Source of the DNA: Pedobacter sp. Leaf216
GTDB lineage: Bacteria > Bacteroidota > Bacteroidia > Sphingobacteriales > Sphingobacteriaceae
DNA: 64,000 bases
Direction of reading: 5' to 3'
Assembly (NCBI RefSeq): GCF_001421515.1
Contig: NZ_LMKM01000007.1
Span: 1-64,000 of the forward strand
The translations under genes and the position numbers were made by a program. Below, piece by piece: positions 8,541 to 17,544 of this stretch; the first letter of the stretch is position 1; each line of letters starts with the position of its first letter. The notes beneath the pieces were generated by a model. The model saw only the letters and a program-made list of their open reading frames with translations, was not told where the DNA came from and made no database searches.

Positions 8541-8571
8541 AAAAGAGAAACCGTTAATGATTTCTCTTTCT
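8541..8571 (-). terminator. Terminator of trxB
   Basis: On the minus strand GAGAAA (rc 8561-8566) pairs with TTTCTC (rc 8545-8550) around a 10-nt loop and is followed by a T-run. It lies 21 nt past the trxB stop. Confidence 0.7.
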
Positions 8572-8591
8572 AAAATAATATTTAAATGTGT

Positions 8592-9548
8592 TTATGCTTC
8601 TACAGGGTGTTCTTTAGCAGCCAAATACCTTTCAGCATCAAGTGCGGCCATACAACCAGAACCCGCTGCAGTTACCGCTTGTCTGTAATACATATCCTGA
8701 ACATCGCCACAGGCAAAAACGCCTTCGATATTGGTTAATGTAGAACCTGGTTTAGTAGCTAAGTATCCGGTTTCATCCATATCCAACTGGCCTTTAAAAA
8801 TATCGGTATTTGGTTTATGACCGATGGCCACAAAGAAACCTTCTACTTCGATATCAGATTCTTCACCTGTTTTGTTATTTAAAACTTTAACAGCAGTAAC
8901 ATTTTTACCATTACCTAAAATTTCCTGGGTTTCGGTGTTGTAATGTACCACAATGTTTGGGGTTGCTAAAACACGACTTACCATTGCTTTTGAAGCCCTG
9001 AATTCGTCTCTGCGAACCAATAAATGAACAGTTTTACATAGTTTAGCTAAATAAGTTGCTTCCTCAGCAGCGGTATCACCAGCACCTACGATAGCTACAT
9101 CCTGTCCTTTAAAAAAGAAACCGTCGCAAACGGCACAAGCAGAAACCCCGAAACCATTATATTGTTGCTCGCTTGGTAAGCCTAACCATTTTGCTGTTGC
9201 ACCGGTAGCAATAATTACAGTATCAGCGGTAATGGTTTTAATTTCATCTACAACTACTTTATGTGGTGTAGAAGAAAAATCAACTGAGCTTACATAACCA
9301 AAACGGATATCGGTACCAAAACGTTCTGCTTGTTTACGGAAATCTTCCATCATTTCTGGCCCCATAATTCCTTGTGGGTAACCCGGAAAATTCTCAACAT
9401 CAGTAGTTTGCGTAAGCTGTCCACCAGCTTGCATACCAGTATACATAATTGGTTTTAAATCGGCTCTGGCAGCATAAATTGCAGCAGTATAACCTGCAGG
9501 GCCTGAGCCTATAATTAAACACTGAACGTGCTCGTTTTCTTGTGACAT
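8592..9548 (-). CDS. trxB: Thioredoxin-disulfide reductase
   Basis: FAD/NADPH enzyme that reduces thioredoxin in the cytosol. The 318-residue protein shows the FAD-binding GSGPAG (14-19), the redox-active CAVCDG (Cys138, Cys141; most relatives have CATCDG), the NADPH-binding GAGDTAAEEA and the C-terminal GDVQD FAD motif. Length and order are normal. It is a single gene with its own promoter (9583-9613) and terminator. Confidence 0.96.
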   Translation of the reverse strand: MSQENEHVQCLIIGSGPAGYTAAIYAARADLKPIMYTGMQAGGQLTQTTDVENFPGYPQGIMGPEMMEDFRKQAERFGTDIRFGYVSSVDFSSTPHKVVVDEIKTITADTVIIATGATAKWLGLPSEQQYNGFGVSACAVCDGFFFKGQDVAIVGAGDTAAEEATYLAKLCKTVHLLVRRDEFRASKAMVSRVLATPNIVVHYNTETQEILGNGKNVTAVKVLNNKTGEESDIEVEGFFVAIGHKPNTDIFKGQLDMDETGYLATKPGSTLTNIEGVFACGDVQDMYYRQAVTAAGSGCMAALDAERYLAAKEHPVEA

Positions 9549-9582
9549 TATATTGTGTGTTTGAAATTCATTAATTGTAGCG

Positions 9583-9613
9583 CAAATTTAATGCTTTAAT
9601 TAATTGTTAACAA
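9583..9613 (-). promoter_or_regulatory. Promoter of trxB
   Basis: On the minus strand TTG (9611-9613) and TAAATTTG (9583-9590) are 20 nt apart, matching the Bacteroidota -33/-7 pattern. The start codon follows about 35 nt downstream. Confidence 0.65.
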
Positions 9614-9767
9614 ACTTACATTGTCAACATAGTTTACTTATTAACAGCTGAGGTTAAGAGGCAGGGCATAAAGCAACTTTAGGCCTAATAAAATGTATGA
9701 TTTGTGGTTTCAGGTGTTTCCATTAGGCTGAGATTAAATTTATACGACAGTTGAGATACCATAGCAA

Positions 9768-10019
9768 TTAAACTCTACAGCTCAATTGAATACTAAATTT
9801 ATTTTGATTAATTTCTTTAGAATAGAATAAATTCTCGTTTAAAGCAAATTCTATTAAGTGGATTGCTTCTTCACTTTTGAGATACTTTTGTTTTTTAATT
9901 CCGAAGCTTGCTTTCTCATTTGTGCTAAGGAAACTTTGCACTTTTTTAAGTTGGCTTGCTGCCCCAGTTGATCCATCTCCGAAAATGATATTTTGTAATT
10001 CATTTTTAATACTTTTCAT
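9768..10019 (-). CDS. Small protein of unknown function (83 aa)
   Basis: Not recognised. The product is 83 residues, soluble and Lys/Asn-rich, with no signal peptide, TM segment or cysteine motif other than one Cys near the C-terminus. It sits alone between trxB and the carboxyltransferase, both on the same strand, with AT-rich flanks of 80-220 nt. Codon use and ATG context are compatible with a real gene, but no independent support is visible. Confidence 0.5.
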   Translation of the reverse strand: MKSIKNELQNIIFGDGSTGAASQLKKVQSFLSTNEKASFGIKKQKYLKSEEAIHLIEFALNENLFYSKEINQNKFSIQLSCRV

Positions 10020-10098
10020 TAAAAGCTTGTTCCAAAGTTAATAAATATTTTTTCTTTCGAAAATGTCTTCTGCATCACCTAGCAAAATCCCACAACAC

Positions 10099-11727
10099 CT
10101 AAGTTTGTATAATACCCACATTAAATTTCTTTTTAACTGGCGATTGGTTGGCTGCCTCAATGCCCATTGAAATTACTTTTCTTGTTTCCAGTGGATCGAT
10201 AATGCCATCTACCCAAAGGCGCGAAGCTGCATAATATGGAGTGGTTTGGCTATCGTACTTATCAGTGATTTCTTTTAACAACTCTGCTTCTTTTTCTGGC
10301 GTTATTACCTCCCCTTTTGCTTTTAAGGAAGCATCCTGAATTTGCAATAATGTTTTAGCGGCCTGTGCGCCACCCATTACGGCTATTTTTGCAGTTGGCC
10401 AGGCATATATCAATCTTGGATCGTAAGCTTTACCGCACATGGCATAATTACCAGCACCATAAGAATTTCCCAATACAATTGTGAATTTTGGCACCACAGA
10501 GTTGGCTACAGCGTTAACCATTTTAGCGCCATCTTTAATAATACCGCTTTGCTCAGATCGGCTGCCCACCATAAAACCGGTTACATCCTGCAAAAACACC
10601 AATGGAATTTTCTTTTGATTACAGTTCATTATGAAACGGCTGGCTTTATCTGCACTATCAGAATAAATTACGCCACCAAACTGCATCTCCCCTTTTTTTG
10701 ATTTTACCACTTTGCGTTGATTTGCTACAATACCTACAGCCCAACCATCAATACGCCCCAAACCACAAACAATGCTTTGTCCGTAACCTTTTTTATATTC
10801 TTCAAATTCCGATCCATCAACCAATCGATTAATGATATCCATGATTTCATAAGGTTTATCACGGTTTTCAGGTAAGATACCGTAAAGTTCTTCCTCATTT
10901 TCTTTTGGCTTTGCAGGCTTTATCCGATCAAATCCTGCATTTTGTGGTGCACCTAACATACTCATGATGTTTTTGATACTATCCAAACAAGCCTGATCAT
11001 TGGGATGTTTATAATCGGTAACACCCGAAATTTCGCAATGTGTAGTTGCTCCACCCAAAGTTTCATTATCAACTTCCTCACCGATAGCGGATTTTACGAG
11101 ATAAGATCCTGCTAAAAATACCGATCCGGTTTTATCAACAATCATGGCTTCATCGCTCATAATGGGTAAGTAAGCCCCACCTGCAACACAAGCACCCATA
11201 ATAGCCGAAATCTGAACAATTCCTTCTGATGACATGATGGCATTATTGCGGAACATTCTTCCAAAATGCTCTTTATCCGGGAAAATTTCATCCTGCATGG
11301 GTAAATACACTCCGGCACTATCTACCAGGTAAATTACAGGCAAACGGTTTTCCATCGCAATTTCCTGTGCACGAAGATTCTTTTTCGCCGTCATCGGGAA
11401 CCATGCACCAGCTTTTACCGTGGCATCATTGGCAACAATCATACATTGCCTTCCACTCACATAACCAATTCCACAAACTACCCCCGCAGCTGGGCAGCCC
11501 CCTTGTTCCAGGTACATACCGTCAGCGGCAAATGCACCAATTTCTAAAAAATCAGCGTCTTTATCAATCAGGTATGCAATACGTTCGCGGGCCAACAGCT
11601 TACCTTTTTCTTTTTGCTTGGCAGCATTTTTTTCACCACCGCCCAAGTATATTTTTTTGAGTTTGGTTTTCAGTTCGTAAACCAACTGTTTGTTCACATC
11701 CTCATTTTTATTGAATTCGATATTCAT
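10099..11727 (-). CDS. Acyl-CoA carboxylase carboxyltransferase subunit, methylcrotonyl-CoA type
   Basis: Beta subunit of a biotin-dependent acyl-CoA carboxylase; it transfers carboxyl from carboxybiotin to an acyl-CoA. The 542-residue protein has the double crotonase fold. Oxyanion-hole glycines appear in CVAGGAYLPIMSDE and in VTGFMVGSRSEQSGI. The GNSYGAGNYAMCGKAYDPR and WPTAKIAVMGGAQAA segments resemble MccB rather than PccB, so leucine breakdown (3-methylcrotonyl-CoA) is the best guess. The biotin carboxylase partner is not in the window. Confidence 0.9.
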   Translation of the reverse strand: MNIEFNKNEDVNKQLVYELKTKLKKIYLGGGEKNAAKQKEKGKLLARERIAYLIDKDADFLEIGAFAADGMYLEQGGCPAAGVVCGIGYVSGRQCMIVANDATVKAGAWFPMTAKKNLRAQEIAMENRLPVIYLVDSAGVYLPMQDEIFPDKEHFGRMFRNNAIMSSEGIVQISAIMGACVAGGAYLPIMSDEAMIVDKTGSVFLAGSYLVKSAIGEEVDNETLGGATTHCEISGVTDYKHPNDQACLDSIKNIMSMLGAPQNAGFDRIKPAKPKENEEELYGILPENRDKPYEIMDIINRLVDGSEFEEYKKGYGQSIVCGLGRIDGWAVGIVANQRKVVKSKKGEMQFGGVIYSDSADKASRFIMNCNQKKIPLVFLQDVTGFMVGSRSEQSGIIKDGAKMVNAVANSVVPKFTIVLGNSYGAGNYAMCGKAYDPRLIYAWPTAKIAVMGGAQAAKTLLQIQDASLKAKGEVITPEKEAELLKEITDKYDSQTTPYYAASRLWVDGIIDPLETRKVISMGIEAANQSPVKKKFNVGIIQT

Positions 11728-11980
11728 GGAGGCAATTTAAATTTATTTTTAGAAAAACAATATTGACCAAAACGGTTTCTGGTACAAAGCAATTTTTAAC
11801 CACAGCAAAAACAAGAGAAATTAATGAGGACAAAGAGATCTCAACGCTTTATTTAAGATTGGATTACCTACAATTTGAGCGATAACTAAAGTATTTTCTC
11901 CGTTTACCGCTATGTAAAAACTCTGCTTCCGCTGTGGTTAAATATCCGTTTAAAATGATATTTTTGGCTAAACCCTAAAA

Positions 11981-12442
11981 ATGGAACTAACCATCAATAT
12001 TCCTGCGTTATTATTTCCAGCCATCAGCTTAATCATGCTGGCTTATACCAACCGTTTTCTGGCCTTGGCCACGCTTGTTCGCAGCTTAAAATCGAAGTAT
12101 GAGGGTGGTGATAAAAATGTGGTGCTTCATAAGCAGATTGAAAACCTGCGCTATAGATTAAGATTAATCAAAAACATGCAGGCTTTTGGAGTAATAAGCT
12201 TTGCATGTTGTCTTTTTTGTATGTTTTTTATTTATTTGAAGTGGAATACCTTTGCAGAAATACTCTTTGCACTCAGCTTGGTATTTTTTATGATTTCTCT
12301 TGTCATTTCGCTCATTGAAATTCAAATCAGTACAAAAGCACTCGAACTCGAACTAAGCAGTTTAGAAGAACTCGAAAACCCAACACTTGTAGGAAGATTA
12401 AAAAAGAAATTTGATAAGAATTATACTTCAGGTGAGCAGTAA
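11981..12442 (+). CDS. DUF2721 family membrane protein
   Basis: A 153-residue protein with three hydrophobic segments (about residues 5-24, 66-86 and 90-112) and a long charged loop (KSKYEGGDKNVVLHKQIENLRYRLR) between the first two. This arrangement matches DUF2721, whose function is unknown. A TATTTTTG element at 11959-11966 lies 14 nt before the ATG and probably gives a very short leader. It converges on the lipoprotein gene at 12458. Confidence 0.85.
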   Translation: MELTINIPALLFPAISLIMLAYTNRFLALATLVRSLKSKYEGGDKNVVLHKQIENLRYRLRLIKNMQAFGVISFACCLFCMFFIYLKWNTFAEILFALSLVFFMISLVISLIEIQISTKALELELSSLEELENPTLVGRLKKKFDKNYTSGEQ

Positions 12443-12457
12443 AGCTTGAGTATGAGC

Positions 12458-13003
12458 CTATTTTTGAGTAACGACACCGTTAATAATCAGTTTCTTCCAA
12501 TTTCCAGAAAATCCTACACCTTTAACATATTTTACCTGATATGGATGGCCTTTTAAGTTCTCCTGATAAACGATATCGAATGAAAAAACCATTTCTGAAT
12601 CTGTTTTTTGAACAACAGTAACTTCATTGTCATTAACATCTTTTGCGCCGGTAGTAAAAAACTTATCCCCTACCTTTGCATTAAAATCGGCTTTTAGATA
12701 ACTTTTTGCTGGTGCACTGGGATAGCTTTCTATTAACCGGTTTTGCTCATCAATTCTTAAGTAGGAAATGGCTTCAGCATCGCCACCTATCAATGAATAA
12801 AACTTGTAAAAAAGTTTATTATTTAGGCGAAGTGTATCTGTAATTTCGGTAAAATTTTCATTGTTGTGGTACCATAGATTTCCGATTTGCATGGGCAAAA
12901 AAGAATTATTGTTTGCTTGTTCTTTTTCTTTTTTACATGCGCCAAAAGCACAGCACACAAATAACATTAAAATTAAGCTGGCATTTTTGCAAATATTATT
13001 CAT
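12458..13003 (-). CDS. Lipoprotein of unknown function
   Basis: A lipoprotein signal (MNNICKNASLILMLFVCC, then AFGAC as lipobox) precedes a 160-residue soluble domain rich in Tyr, Asp and Lys with no motif I recognise. I take the ATG at 13003; the longer frame from 13030 adds nine residues before the signal peptide. It is 28-55 nt downstream of the MaoC gene on the same strand, possibly co-transcribed. The 3' end nearly abuts the convergent DUF2721 gene (15 nt). Confidence 0.8.
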   Translation of the reverse strand: MNNICKNASLILMLFVCCAFGACKKEKEQANNNSFLPMQIGNLWYHNNENFTEITDTLRLNNKLFYKFYSLIGGDAEAISYLRIDEQNRLIESYPSAPAKSYLKADFNAKVGDKFFTTGAKDVNDNEVTVVQKTDSEMVFSFDIVYQENLKGHPYQVKYVKGVGFSGNWKKLIINGVVTQK

Positions 13004-13058
13004 GAGCGTTTTTTTTATCAAAACGTTCATTACTTTAAAAACGCTACATAGTAAATAA

Positions 13059-13520
13059 TTAATTTATAAAATGATACAAGAAAACCACTTCGCCACTAAA
13101 GGCAGGTTTTTTCTGATCTTCAATTTCCATTTCAATAGCCATATTAACCTTTGTAACTCCTCTTAAGTTGATAATTGATGCCAACCTAGCTTTTAACCTT
13201 ACCTTGCTGTTTACGGTAACAGCTTGTGCAAACCTTAAACTTTCGATGCCATAATTGATCTCCATTTTTAATTTTTGAATATCCACAATCTCTTTCCATA
13301 AATAAGGAATTAATGATAATGTTAAATAGCCATGCGCAATAGTTGCTTTAAAAGGTCCTTCATTTTGTGCCCTTTCTTCATCAACATGTATCCATTGATG
13401 ATCTAGTGTTGCATCAGCAAATTTATTAATCTGTTCTTGTGTAATGGTATGCCATGAAGAAACGCCTAATTCCTTGCCAAGGTATTGTTCAAATTCTGCG
13501 TGGGATGTAATGATTTGCAT
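13059..13520 (-). CDS. MaoC family (R)-specific enoyl-CoA hydratase-like protein
   Basis: A single hot-dog fold protein (153 residues). The segment DATLDHQWIHVDEERA followed by GPFKATIAHGYLTLSL carries the hydratase-2 Asp and His positions of the MaoC family. Members hydrate trans-2-enoyl-CoA or act in fatty-acid or polyhydroxyalkanoate metabolism; NodN-like members share this form. Specificity cannot be set from sequence. It is preceded at 13590 by the LOG gene on the same strand. Confidence 0.9.
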   Translation of the reverse strand: MQIITSHAEFEQYLGKELGVSSWHTITQEQINKFADATLDHQWIHVDEERAQNEGPFKATIAHGYLTLSLIPYLWKEIVDIQKLKMEINYGIESLRFAQAVTVNSKVRLKARLASIINLRGVTKVNMAIEMEIEDQKKPAFSGEVVFLYHFIN

Positions 13521-13589
13521 TAGATATGTATTTTAGCACCAGGCGTTTTGCGCATGGGGGATTGATAATTGCTTATAAATTATTAATTT

Positions 13590-14183
13590 TTAACTCAGGT
13601 TCCTTTCTCTAAACCAAACCTCATCGGGTACGGCAGAGAAATTATCCATCTTATTGATCAGATCTTCAGCATTGGATTCGTTAAAAACGAGGTCGCGATT
13701 GGCAGGTTTTAAAAACTTACTTTGCACCATCATCTCCATCTGGGCAAATAAAGGATCGTAAAAGCCATTTACATTAAGTACACCGATTGGTTTATGGTGT
13801 AAACCTAACTGCAACCATGTCAATACCTCAAAAAATTCTTCCAATGTACCAAAACCGCCAGGTAAAATCACGAACCCATCGCTTAAATCAGCCATTTTTT
13901 GTTTTCTCTGGTGCATATTTTCAGTTACGATCATTTCGGTTAAGCCGTTATGACCAACTTCTTTATCCATTAGAAACTGAGGGATAATGCCAGTCACCAA
14001 ACCTCCTAATTCGAGTACATCATTAGCTAAAACACCCATAACTCCAACACTACCACCGCCATATACCAGCCTGATTCGTTGTGTTACCAGCGTTTCTGCC
14101 AATTGTTTTATTGCATTCCGTAATTGTACATCGCCATTAAAGTTTGAGCCACAATACACACAAACGGATTTAAGCTTGTTCAT
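13590..14183 (-). CDS. LOG family nucleotide phosphoribohydrolase (TIGR00730 type)
   Basis: A 197-residue Rossmann-fold protein with the family signature PGGFGTLEEFFE and the N-terminal YCGSNFNG and VYGGGSVGVMG segments. LOG-type enzymes split nucleoside 5'-monophosphates, classically cytokinin ribotides, into base and ribose 5-phosphate. In bacteria without plant contact the role is probably nucleotide salvage or house-cleaning. Length is normal. Confidence 0.93.
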   Translation of the reverse strand: MNKLKSVCVYCGSNFNGDVQLRNAIKQLAETLVTQRIRLVYGGGSVGVMGVLANDVLELGGLVTGIIPQFLMDKEVGHNGLTEMIVTENMHQRKQKMADLSDGFVILPGGFGTLEEFFEVLTWLQLGLHHKPIGVLNVNGFYDPLFAQMEMMVQSKFLKPANRDLVFNESNAEDLINKMDNFSAVPDEVWFRERNLS

Positions 14184-14412
14184 CTGATTAAAATTTTTCC
14201 GAAGTTAATACTTTATCGCTTGTATGTAAATTTTAATTCTGCACAAAGCTGTTACAGATTGTGATTAAGTATCATTAAGCCTTTATTATGGTATATAATA
14301 TGGTATCGGATAAATAGATATTTGGATAATGCATTAGCTGTTACTTCATTAGTGCAATGGCACTAGAAGACTCAGTGGTGTGTTTAACATCATTAAATTG
14401 TAAACTCAAAAC

Positions 14413-14444
14413 AAAAAAGGAGTAGCATTTGGCCACTCCTTTTT
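14413..14444 (-). terminator. Terminator of the TonB receptor gene
   Basis: A GGAGT..ACTCC stem with an AAAAAGG/CCTTTTT extension lies 20-50 nt past the receptor stop and ends in a T-run on the minus strand. The rest of the 282-nt gap (14184-14465) shows nothing else clear. Confidence 0.8.
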
Positions 14445-14465
14445 AAAAATATGATTTAGTTTACC

Positions 14466-17045
14466 TTAAAAAGCATAGCGAATGGTTGCACCGTAAGTTC
14501 TAGGATCGCCAAGTACACCAGCATACAAACCAGAGTTACCTGCTGCAGCCTGTAATTGTTCGTAATAGTTTTTATTGGCAATGTTTCTGCTCCATACAAA
14601 CAATGAAAATTTATCAGATTTAAAACCTAACCTCGCATTGAATAAGGCATAACCTTTAACATTTAAAACGCTTGAAGGTGTTGGGTTTGAAGAGTACTCA
14701 GAACGGTAACTTGCATCGCCAGCGATAAAGTAACGGCCTGCTCTGGTAGCTAAATTGCCAGGTGTGCTAAACTCCGATCCACCTGAAATATTCCATTTTG
14801 AAATACCTGGTAACCTGCCTCCTGATGCATCTTTAAATGCCACTTGCGTTGCTACACCATTTACCAGTTCGGTATGTCCCGTTTCTTCCAATGGAAGCGG
14901 AGCATTGGTAAATTTTACATATTTACCATCTAGATAGGCTACTGCTGCATTTAATGTTAAAAATCTTTCCAATTGATAGGTTCCATCAATTTCCAAACCT
15001 TTTACTTTAACTTTTTCTGCATTTGCCAGATAACCTCTGTTTACCCCTAATTGTGGCGATTGTACATTGGTTTGATAATCTTTAATATCTGTATTAAATG
15101 CAGTAACATTTAGTATAGCACCTTTAACAGGTTTTGTTTTTAAACCCAATTCGTAGTGTTGAACATATTCTGGTTTAACAACGGCTAGCGACAAATCTGC
15201 TTGTCCGGTTGAGGTAGTTGGCAAACCACCAACATTTACACCAACTGGTTTATATGCAGTAGAAAAAGTACCATATACGTTTAATTTGGTATTCGGACGG
15301 TAAGAAACTGTTACGTTACCAGATAGATTATTGTTATCTACCTTGGTTGTAAACTGCTGATTGCTATAAACTGCCGATTTTAAAGCAAGCAAAGCAGCAT
15401 CTGTAGTTTGTAAGCCACCGTAAGTTACACGGTCATAATCAACATCTTTTTTGTCGTAAGTATACCTTAATCCTGGTAAAACGTGAAAATGTTCAAGAAA
15501 TTCCCAATCTACCTGGGCAAAAATGGCTGCACTTAATGATTTAATAGTTGAATTTGTTTTAATGCCGAAACCATCTAATAAGCCTGGAGTTGAATATAAG
15601 GCCTGACTACCAGTGTTGCTGGTTTGTACAAACCGCCACTGGTCTTTACCAACTTCTTCGGTTTGAGATAAGCCTTTTAAGTTTTGTGCAAGCGCAAATA
15701 CACCAATTACACCACTCAATTTATCAGTAATGTTTCCTGCGTACCTGATTTCCTGCGAATATTGATCATGACGGGAAGTCCCTTGTGATTTTGTTAAAGC
15801 AGACAGCTCCGAGAAATCCCTGTCGTTTGTAGGATCCCAGTTCCAGAAACGCCATGCCGTTGTCGAAGTAAGTGTTCCACCACCTATTTTGTAATCTACG
15901 TTTAAAGAGATACCACCAATCGATTGGTTATGTTTCCAAGGGGTATTGGTATTGATTTCTCTTGAAAAAGGATCAATTTTAGGCTGTTGATAACCTAAAT
16001 CGGATACAATTTTTGCATACTGGCGATAAGCACTTCGCTCGGTAGTGGTTACTCCTGCAATAACCAATGGATAACCTGCCGGATGCTGAATGCTTACATC
16101 TCCACTCAATAAAATCTGTAATTTATCTGATGGAGTAAAATACAGTTGTCCTTTAAAACCTAGGTTGTTCTGCCCGCTATATTTACGTTCTTCCCTGGTG
16201 TTCCAGATGGTACCATCGCGCTGTGTACCGGAAATTGAAATTTTTGCGGCCAGATTTTTTGCTACGCCGCCTGAAACTGATGTTTTAGCTTGCAAAAAGT
16301 TATAATTACCAACACTCATTTCTACTTTTGCACTTGGCGTTTGAGTTGGTTTTGTGGTGGTGATGTTGAATGCACCAGCCGTAGTATTTTTTCCGAATAA
16401 TGTACCTTGTGGGCCACGGATTACTTCAATCTGTTCGATATCAAGAAAATCGGTAGAAGTTGCTGCCGGACGGGCATGGTAAACGCCGTCAACATAAAAA
16501 CCCACCCCTGGGTCGATACCATCATTTGTTAAACCAAATGTTGACCCCAATCCCCTGATATTTAAAGTTGTATTTCTTGCATTTGAAGCATATAACTGTA
16601 CTGATGGCACCAATTCTTTTAATCGGTTTACATTAAATGCACCTGCATTTTCTGCTGCCTGACCACCGATAACGGTAATTGGAATTGGCACATCCTGTAA
16701 TACCTCTGAACGCCTTCTGGAAGTTACCACGATTTCATCCAAAAGTGCGTTTTCTACCAAAACCAATTCTATCGGCGTATCCTGAAGTTTTAATATTTGA
16801 AAATCCTGAGGTTTAAAGCCTACTGAGCTTACTTGCAGGTAAAATGGGGTTTCTTGTTTGATGTTAATGCTGAAAGCTCCATTATCATCGGCTACCACAG
16901 CTTGGTTAGTGCCCCTTACTTTTACAGTTGCATGCGGAATTGTAGTACCATTAGATGTTTTAATTACCCCGGTTAAAGAACTTTGGGCAAATGTATAGCT
17001 TGCAAAGAGTAAAAATGAAAAGAGAAAAAATAAACTTTTGTTCAT
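14466..17045 (-). CDS. TonB-dependent outer membrane receptor with carboxypeptidase-like N-terminal domain
   Basis: An 859-residue outer-membrane transporter. A signal peptide (1-20, ending TFAQ) precedes a carboxypeptidase-D regulatory-like domain (about 22-105). A TonB-box-like DEIVVTSRRR is followed by a plug (about 120-235, with DGVYHARPAAT and VIRGPQGTLFGKNTTAG) and a beta-barrel ending in the aromatic ATIRYAF. There is no SusD-like partner, so it is more likely a siderophore, vitamin or small-molecule receptor than a glycan SusC. The ligand is unknown. Confidence 0.93.
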   Translation of the reverse strand: MNKSLFFLFSFLLFASYTFAQSSLTGVIKTSNGTTIPHATVKVRGTNQAVVADDNGAFSINIKQETPFYLQVSSVGFKPQDFQILKLQDTPIELVLVENALLDEIVVTSRRRSEVLQDVPIPITVIGGQAAENAGAFNVNRLKELVPSVQLYASNARNTTLNIRGLGSTFGLTNDGIDPGVGFYVDGVYHARPAATSTDFLDIEQIEVIRGPQGTLFGKNTTAGAFNITTTKPTQTPSAKVEMSVGNYNFLQAKTSVSGGVAKNLAAKISISGTQRDGTIWNTREERKYSGQNNLGFKGQLYFTPSDKLQILLSGDVSIQHPAGYPLVIAGVTTTERSAYRQYAKIVSDLGYQQPKIDPFSREINTNTPWKHNQSIGGISLNVDYKIGGGTLTSTTAWRFWNWDPTNDRDFSELSALTKSQGTSRHDQYSQEIRYAGNITDKLSGVIGVFALAQNLKGLSQTEEVGKDQWRFVQTSNTGSQALYSTPGLLDGFGIKTNSTIKSLSAAIFAQVDWEFLEHFHVLPGLRYTYDKKDVDYDRVTYGGLQTTDAALLALKSAVYSNQQFTTKVDNNNLSGNVTVSYRPNTKLNVYGTFSTAYKPVGVNVGGLPTTSTGQADLSLAVVKPEYVQHYELGLKTKPVKGAILNVTAFNTDIKDYQTNVQSPQLGVNRGYLANAEKVKVKGLEIDGTYQLERFLTLNAAVAYLDGKYVKFTNAPLPLEETGHTELVNGVATQVAFKDASGGRLPGISKWNISGGSEFSTPGNLATRAGRYFIAGDASYRSEYSSNPTPSSVLNVKGYALFNARLGFKSDKFSLFVWSRNIANKNYYEQLQAAAGNSGLYAGVLGDPRTYGATIRYAF

Positions 17046-17295
17046 GATTGTTTATATAGTTTGTTTAAGTGTTGTTTAATAATGACCCGTTCGAAAATAT
17101 TCGATTAATGTTTGTGAATGACTACAACAACAATAAGAGCGCGATTTTTGATCCATATTCATAATAATTATATAAAACCTATAGATTTAGTCGACAAATA
17201 TATTAAAATTTTCTAGCTGCCAAATTTTATTTTGTTATTTTTCTGTTTTCTTAGAAGTCTAAAGATTTACGGGCCTTCATTTTGGACCTGTATTT

Positions 17296-17402
17296 TTGCG
17301 TTAGGGATTGGAAGGGTTTAGTACCGGTTCTTCACCGTACCGCAGCAAAGCGCAGCCCTGTAAAAGCCCGCCCCTTGCGCAGCTTGGGTAACGCCCGTAA
17401 TA
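17296..17402. repeat. Intergenic composite element between guaB and the TonB receptor
   Basis: Within a 500-nt gap, a GC-richer block runs from TGCGTTAGGGATTGG to GGGTAACGCCCG, with terminal GCGTTA/TAACGC complementarity and an internal ACCGGTTCTTCACCGT and AGCCCGCCCC segment. I recall very similar GCGTTAGGGATTG...GAACGCCC elements in other Bacteroidota genomes, but could not run a search. No ORF is credible in the gap. The rest is AT-rich leader of the receptor gene and the guaB terminator. Confidence 0.55.
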
Positions 17403-17437
17403 ATTTTATGATTAAATTTATAAAATAGCTATACATA

Positions 17438-17470
17438 AAAACGGGGCAATCGTAAAAGATACCCCGCTGT
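17438..17470 (-). terminator. Probable terminator of guaB
   Basis: On the minus strand a CGGGG/CCCCG stem (17462-17466 with 17442-17446) has a 15-nt loop and is followed by TTTTTATG. It lies about 80 nt past the guaB stop. Confidence 0.6.
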
Positions 17471-17544
17471 ATTAATCTATAAAAATTCTGCCTAATGAGA
17501 TTGCTTCGTTTCCTGTAATAATTAATTATTGGAAAAAAACTTAA

